Source: Methanobacteriota archaeon (GTDB lineage Archaea > Halobacteriota > Methanosarcinia > Methanosarcinales > Methanosarcinaceae). Taken from it: DNA of 64,000 bases. The notes under the pieces were generated by a model. That model saw nothing but the letters and a program-made list of their open reading frames with translations. It did not search any database and was not told where the DNA came from. Shown one piece after another: positions 60,174 through 64,000 of the stretch. The position numbers were made by a program, and so were the translations under genes. Every line of letters begins with the position of its first letter. Positions within the stretch are counted from its first letter, which is position 1. The DNA is taken from contig JAENZL010000017.1 in NCBI GenBank assembly GCA_016841265.1, positions 1-64,000 of the forward strand, written 5' to 3'.

Positions 60174-60434
60174 TCAGGAAGTAATCAGTACTCAGTAATG
60201 AGGAAGTAAAAGAGAAGGAATCAGGGAAGCTTTCCTTTCTGATATGGGGCAGGGGGGCTGCTCTTTTTTCATTTTATTAGGCGGCTTGAAGCTGGCTTGA
60301 TTTCAAAAAATCAGTGCCGGTTCAGCAAGACTAATGTTATTTTTAAAGAATGGTTGGAAAAAACGGCGACTCTCACTATATATAATAAAAGAGTCAAAAA
60401 AGTATGTGAAAACTTTAGGGTTTAATGCTGAGGG

Positions 60435-60590
60435 TTATTCTCCAAATAAAAATTTCCGCCAGATAAATGGAAGAATAAACATAAAAACGGCCAGAGAAGC
60501 CAGTATGAAAAATACCACTCCTATGCCCAAAAAATTAAGCAATATATCCCATATTCCCTCCCCTATAACTTCTATAATATTTTCAAACAC
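60435..60590 (-). CDS. Small membrane protein (51 residues)
   Basis: A minus-strand frame begins with GTG and encodes 51 residues: VFENIIEVIGEGIWDILLNF, then LGIGVVFFILASLAVFMFIL, then PFIWRKFLFGE. The middle 25 residues form a clear membrane helix, with an acidic N-terminus and basic C-terminus. No ribosome binding site is obvious, and no family is recognised. The pattern is protein-like, but short frames in AT-rich DNA can mimic membrane helices. Confidence 0.4.
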   Translation of the reverse strand: MFENIIEVIGEGIWDILLNFLGIGVVFFILASLAVFMFILPFIWRKFLFGE

Positions 60591-60666
60591 AATTTTAATT
60601 GGACACTCTTTTATTTAATCTTTTTGATGCCATATAATTCCCAATAGAGGTCATTATTATTTTTTA

Positions 60667-60720
60667 GTTATAGTCCCGCACGTGGATGTTTACACTTACT
60701 AACAACAAAATACACGGAAA
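60667..60720 (-). repeat. Partial CACGGAAAG-type repeat
   Basis: TTATAGTCCCGCACGTGGAT, TTTACACTTACT and ACACGGAAAGC match one end of the element at 57165-57309 (TTATAGTCCCGAACGTAAAT just before that copy). It abuts the remaining methyltransferase sequence, so insertion of the element may have removed the 5' part of that gene. Confidence 0.5.
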
Positions 60721-61070
60721 GCTTGAAAAGTTCCACAAAATAACGGAGGATAACGCGAGGATCATTGCCGAAAGCACCGATCCGTACAACTCGATTGATC
60801 CTTCTTACCTGCAATACCTGGAATCCAACAAAAAGAGAGGGAGGATGCCCGGGCAGCTGAGGCTTCGAGTGAGGTATGGGGGGTTACGTGACTCCGTGGT
60901 TTGATTATCTGTATGTGTCAAAGGGCGAAATGAAAGAGATATTGAAGGGGAGCGGGTGGAGGGTTAAAAAGTTCATCGATTCGGGGGATTCGGTGTATGT
61001 GGCAGTTATTGAGAAAGAGGGAGGAGAGGAGAAGGGGTTTTTAGGCAGGGTTGTCGGGTTGATAAAATAA
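60690..61070 (+). pseudogene. Frameshifted SAM-methyltransferase C-terminal remnant
   Basis: The first frame encodes KFHKITEDNARIIAESTDPY and RGRMPGQLRLRVRYG; then at the run of six G (60878-60883) the frame shifts and continues as GYVTPWFDYLYVSKGEMKEI and SGDSVYVAVIEKE. Joined, this reads as the C-terminal half of a class I methyltransferase of the kind common in methanogens. Removing one G would restore the frame. The N-terminal half with the SAM-binding motif is missing. Confidence 0.7.
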
Positions 61071-61082
61071 GATGGTTAAGGG

Positions 61083-61259
61083 GTGTTTTCATTGCTTGAG
61101 GGATGGGTGGTAAATTGTCCAAAGATCGGGAAAAGCGTAAGGTTTACGGAGTGCAGGAAATGCGAACACTTCACAAAGCTGGACTGCATTTTCATAATCT
61201 GCGGGTATAGAGGGAGGTATTCCAAAAGAAATATAAAGTATGGGAAGGTTAGCTTGTAG
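61083..61259 (+). CDS. Small Cys-rich protein
   Basis: A 58-codon frame follows 12 bases after the methyltransferase remnant: VFSLLEGWVVNCPKIGKSVR, FTECRKCEHFTKLDCIFIIC, then a basic end. Five Cys (C-x12-C-x2-C-x8-C-x4-C) suggest a metal-binding knuckle. The start is uncertain (GTG at 61083 or TTG at 61092). Methanogen methyltransferase genes often have small Cys-rich neighbours, which would fit cotranscription. No family name is given. Confidence 0.5.
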   Translation: MFSLLEGWVVNCPKIGKSVRFTECRKCEHFTKLDCIFIICGYRGRYSKRNIKYGKVSL

Positions 61260-61343
61260 ACTAAAAGGGTATTTTAAGGAAGTTGATGTGATTCTCTATC
61301 TGGGAATCTTTTTCGGGTTTAAAATTCAGTTGAATAAATTTTT

Positions 61344-62675
61344 TCAGAACTCCGTCTTGGGTTTATTTTTGTTTATTAACCTAATGGTTTGATTTATTTC
61401 CATCCGATCAACTCCTTCCAAAAACAATCCATCATCTATAAATTCTTCAGTTATTAAGCCTTCTTTTAACAGGCCAATACGATGAATTAGCTCAATTTTT
61501 TTTAAGCCAGTTCCTTCTAAGTTTCCAGCTAGCATAACTTGACATAATGCATGATCTTTCTTAAATTCGATATCGTTTAATGATATCACTGGATGATTCA
61601 GAGGACTAACAACAGAATCATCAGGTGACAAAGGTGTTGGGTCATCTGTTACTTGAAATGTAAAACCATTATCAAACATTCCCCCCATCAAAGCTTTAAA
61701 TCCTTGGTCTGTAACCAAACCTCCACTTGGAGATACGTTGAAATATCTTGATACAATCGCATGCCAGATTTCTATCAACCTTCTGTATTCTGTTGAAACC
61801 TGTTCAGGGTTTAGAAGTGCATGAGGTAAAATTACTTTATCTTTGGCATGAAAAAGGGGACATCGCGTTGATATATACTGATTTTTGAAAATAAAATCTA
61901 CAGGATTTTCCATCCTTTCAGATGGTACATATTCTGAAAGGTTAATCTTTTTATTTATACTATACAATGCATCTTTTAGCCACTTTCCCTCTCCCTCTTT
62001 ACTTTTTGTATGTATTTCATTTAATAATGATTCGAAGCCCAAGTAAAGATTCCTATAGGCTTCATACAGGTCGTTAGTTGACTGAGATAGACGATAGTAT
62101 CGAAATGCTGGTAACCATTCAGGTTCTGGTTGAACCGGTTCGGGAACAATATTTCCATTCTTGTCCATTTTAGTAACTGATACTTCAAATGAAATAGCTA
62201 AATCTACCATTGAAACTTCTCTGAGTATGTACTTGTTTTTTTCTTTGAAAAGTAATATGTGTGAAGTTCCTGGATCTTTAAGTATCATATTTTTCTTATG
62301 AATGACAGATATGAGATCCAAAGCTTTCTGGCATGCTTCGAAACCATATTTTAATATTTGGCCGGGGCTTAAAGAGTGGGGGCATCTTGCAACAATCGAT
62401 TTGTGGTCTTTTTTTACTTCTACTTCCCACATACCGTCATCTAAAGAAAATGTCTCATTATTTTCAATGCTTAAAGGTGGTGTTTCATCAAAAAATGAAA
62501 ATGTTTTCTCAATTTCAGTAACTAATGGAAAACTTTCATTTGACCTACAATTTAATGAATAAAGTTTGCTAATTTCACTATTTGAAGCAAGAAAAAAACC
62601 GACACCACTATTAAACGTTTGATTTGGACTTATATTCTTAGTTCCTCCAAGGTGAATGCCGCCTAACCTAGCCAT
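61344..62675 (-). CDS. HEPN-like domain protein (unnamed)
   Basis: This 443-residue protein is not assigned to a family. The middle part (about 205-300) is all helical and contains R271-CPLF-H276, a fit to the R-x4-6-H motif of HEPN ribonucleases (STRCPLFHAKDK), preceded by a helix YEAYRNLYLGFESLLNEIH as in Apea/MAE_28990-type HEPN proteins. The N-terminal 180 residues and C-terminal 130 residues look beta-rich. It may be a sensor-effector protein that cleaves RNA, or a HEPN protein without catalytic role. It is a single gene; no nucleotidyltransferase partner is adjacent. Confidence 0.6.
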   Translation of the reverse strand: MARLGGIHLGGTKNISPNQTFNSGVGFFLASNSEISKLYSLNCRSNESFPLVTEIEKTFSFFDETPPLSIENNETFSLDDGMWEVEVKKDHKSIVARCPHSLSPGQILKYGFEACQKALDLISVIHKKNMILKDPGTSHILLFKEKNKYILREVSMVDLAISFEVSVTKMDKNGNIVPEPVQPEPEWLPAFRYYRLSQSTNDLYEAYRNLYLGFESLLNEIHTKSKEGEGKWLKDALYSINKKINLSEYVPSERMENPVDFIFKNQYISTRCPLFHAKDKVILPHALLNPEQVSTEYRRLIEIWHAIVSRYFNVSPSGGLVTDQGFKALMGGMFDNGFTFQVTDDPTPLSPDDSVVSPLNHPVISLNDIEFKKDHALCQVMLAGNLEGTGLKKIELIHRIGLLKEGLITEEFIDDGLFLEGVDRMEINQTIRLINKNKPKTEF

Positions 62676-62838
62676 GATACCACATCATAAAAGTTATCAC
62701 GACTTTACGGTTAGATTTTAAAAACAGATTAAGTTATCGGAGTTTGGGATTCAGATTTTGAAAAACTAATTTTATGAAGAAAATTGAGATGTTCTATATA
62801 TTAATCCGATCTTTCATTTCCTCTTACTCCACTTCTTT
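62676..62838. other. Upstream spacer of the HEPN-like gene
   Basis: AT-rich, no gene. It leads into the CCGTGC-type hairpin element. Confidence 0.4.
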
Positions 62839-62894
62839 CCGGAAAAGCCCGTGCTGAGCACGGTAACAATAACCATGTGAGACGGCTATTCCGG
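62839..62894 (+). repeat. Hairpin element, CCGTGC type (copy 2)
   Basis: CCGGAAAAGCC pairs with GGCTATTCCGG at the other end (one A-A mismatch). Inside are the hairpin CGTGCTGAGCACG and the single-stranded GTAACAATAACCATGTGAGA. It shares the layout of copy 1 at 20750-20806. Confidence 0.65.
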
Positions 62895-62964
62895 CCACAC
62901 TGGCTTTTTTTTCTATCAGACTTTTCCGGCTACAGCAATTTTCAAAAAAAACACGAACCTTCTT

Positions 62965-63198
62965 TCACCTCACCCCCCTCTTCAACGCCTCCTCAAACTT
63001 CTCCAGCCCCATATCAGCCTCCTCCTCCGTCATAACCAGCGGTGGCGAAAACCTTATCACGGATTCCCCGCAGCCCAGGAGCATTATGCCCTGTTTGTAG
63101 CCTTCCCGGACGATGCGGTTTCGGGTTGCAGGGTCGGTGGACTTGTCAGGTTTTACGATTTTGGCGCCGATCATGAGGCCCAGGCCCCGACGTCGCAT
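62965..63198 (-). pseudogene. Aminotransferase class III C-terminal remnant
   Basis: From about 63198 down to the stop the minus strand encodes RGLGLMIGAKIV, NRIVREGYKQGIMLLGCGES and VIRFSPPLVMTEEEADMGLE, the C-terminus of a 4-aminobutyrate or acetylornithine-type aminotransferase. The PLP-binding Lys and the rest of the roughly 430-residue protein are missing. The frame extends 45 codons upstream without homology to the family. Confidence 0.8.
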
Positions 63199-63338
63199 TA
63201 CCATAAGTAATAATTGAATTTTTTTTTTCGATTTAAAGGTTTTAAACACCTTATTTCTTACATGTTTTTGCCCTGAAATTGAATTGTCGGACAGCCTGTT
63301 TAGGGCAAGGTGGCCGCACGCAATTTGATTCACTTTGA

Positions 63339-63455
63339 ATTACTAATTATGTTTAAATTAGTAATTATCTTTATTTACTTTGAATTACTAATTATGTCAA
63401 AATTAGTAATTACTATTAGTTGCTTTGAATTACTAATTATGTTAAAATTAGTAAT
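63339..63455. promoter_or_regulatory. Three inverted repeats at 45-bp spacing before the Fic gene
   Basis: ATTACTAATT, a seven-base spacer and AATTAGTAAT form a perfect palindrome three times: 63339-63365, 63384-63410 and 63429-63455. The distance from one to the next is exactly 45 bp. TTTGA precedes each copy. The last copy ends 18 bases before the start codon, so a dimeric repressor bound there would cover the promoter or ribosome binding region. Confidence 0.8.
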
Positions 63456-63473
63456 CCATAAGAGGTCAATCAT

Positions 63474-64000
63474 ATGAACTGCCCGGAAAAGCCGCCTGAT
63501 GTTAATAGTTCAAATTTACAGGACATATACAATTACTTAAAAAATGATGAAATAAATCGAATTGTTAAAAAATATAATACAAGATATTTATACTGGTCCG
63601 AGTTTAAATACAAACAGATTCCTGAATTCATTACGCATGAACAATTATGGACCTTAATTAAAATAAGTCGGAAATTAAATGCAGAAAGAATAAAAATAAG
63701 TGATGTTCCTGGTTTTGAGTTTAATTACAATTTGACTCCATATATTCAAGAAAAATTACATGAATTTGATTTAAATCTAGGTGGAACTCTTGAAGGACAG
63801 GGTATTATTCCAAAAGAAGATCATAACCGATATTTGATTAATTCGATAATGGAGGAAGCGATTGCTTCGAGTCAGCTAGAAGGAGCAAGTACCACTAGAA
63901 AAGAAGCAAAAAAAATGTTGAGGCAGGAGAGAGGACCTAGAAACAGGTCAGAACAAATGATTTTAAACAATTACAAAACAATAAAAAAATTATCTCTAAT
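63474..64000 (+). CDS. Fic-family protein, N-terminal part (cut by window end)
   Basis: The first 175 codons are present. The start has GAGGTCA upstream. Residues 120-136 hold EEAIASSQLEGASTT, the inhibitory-helix motif (S/T)xxxE(G/N) of Fic proteins, in which the Glu blocks ATP binding. The helices that follow (RKEAKKMLRQERGPRNRS) lead to the Fic core, whose HPFxxGNGR motif would lie beyond the window. Fic enzymes transfer AMP or other nucleotides to proteins. The inverted-repeat cluster upstream suggests tight transcriptional control. The protein is AT-rich in codon use compared with housekeeping genes here. Confidence 0.85.
   Translation, partial: MNCPEKPPDVNSSNLQDIYNYLKNDEINRIVKKYNTRYLYWSEFKYKQIPEFITHEQLWTLIKISRKLNAERIKISDVPGFEFNYNLTPYIQEKLHEFDLNLGGTLEGQGIIPKEDHNRYLINSIMEEAIASSQLEGASTTRKEAKKMLRQERGPRNRSEQMILNNYKTIKKLSL

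Noticed and set aside
63339-63455. Short CRISPR array
   Set aside because: Three regularly spaced repeats, but the intervening 18 bases are similar to each other, the repeats are full palindromes and no cas gene is seen.

Overview
The window looks like chromosomal DNA of a methanogenic archaeon of the Methanosarcina type. The evidence is an archaeal-type phenylalanyl-tRNA synthetase beta chain, a FilR1-like regulator, an MtaA/MtbA-family methylcobamide:CoM methyltransferase, an Ota-type glycine betaine transporter, iron-sulfur flavoproteins, CxxC-x17-CxxC zinc-ribbon proteins, TTTATA-like promoter boxes and GGAGGTGAT-type ribosome binding sites. Genes are loosely packed, with long AT-rich spacers full of short tandem and inverted repeats. 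I saw no rRNA, no tRNA and no CRISPR array.

0-13 kb is mostly ordinary: an exported beta-sandwich protein, RNase HII, a PAS histidine kinase, PheT, an EVE/PUA-like protein, a DUF429 protein, a FilR1-like regulator, a formylglycine-generating-enzyme-like protein, a lipoprotein and two tandem DUF389 membrane proteins. Between the lipoprotein and the DUF389 genes lies an unannotated set of nested inverted repeats whose mismatches become G-U pairs only on the minus strand (candidate RNA). 13.3-15.8 kb is a block of bacterial appearance (glutamate 5-kinase, prolyl-tRNA deacylase-like protein, divergent LysR regulator) that ends at a truncated metallo-hydrolase gene. 16.6-26 kb carries a NERD-helicase, a TPR protein, a U32 peptidase-family protein, a flavoprotein and the first two of three near-identical zinc-ribbon genes, which share a conserved structured leader; the third lies at 26.8 kb.

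27.1-41 kb is an accessory island. It holds a HicBA pair broken by one frameshift, a HicB-HicA-HicB operon, a toxin-antitoxin pair fused by deletion, a 1484-residue SF1 helicase with a C-terminal nuclease, an IstA fragment, an AN1 zinc finger-transglutaminase membrane protein and the first of two large HEAT-repeat proteins. These are separated by about eight copies of a roughly 250-bp repeat, all in the same orientation. Each copy starts with a TATA-like box and most carry a short hairpin with a GNRA-type loop. The second HEAT gene follows at 41.4-44.4 kb and shares a 103-nt identical tract with the first.

44.7-51.3 kb returns to housekeeping: ArgG, then CarA and CarB in an overlapping operon. 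52.4-57.2 kb holds otaABC (glycine betaine uptake) and a methylcobamide:CoM methyltransferase-family gene. 57.7-62.7 kb has an iron-sulfur flavoprotein, a TPR protein, small unnamed genes, a frameshifted SAM-methyltransferase remnant and a HEPN-like protein. The window ends in an aminotransferase remnant and the start of a Fic gene preceded by three identical inverted repeats spaced exactly 45 bp apart.

Family names come from recognising motifs by eye, without database searches. Coordinates of the main genes are firm; functions of the accessory genes are inferences.
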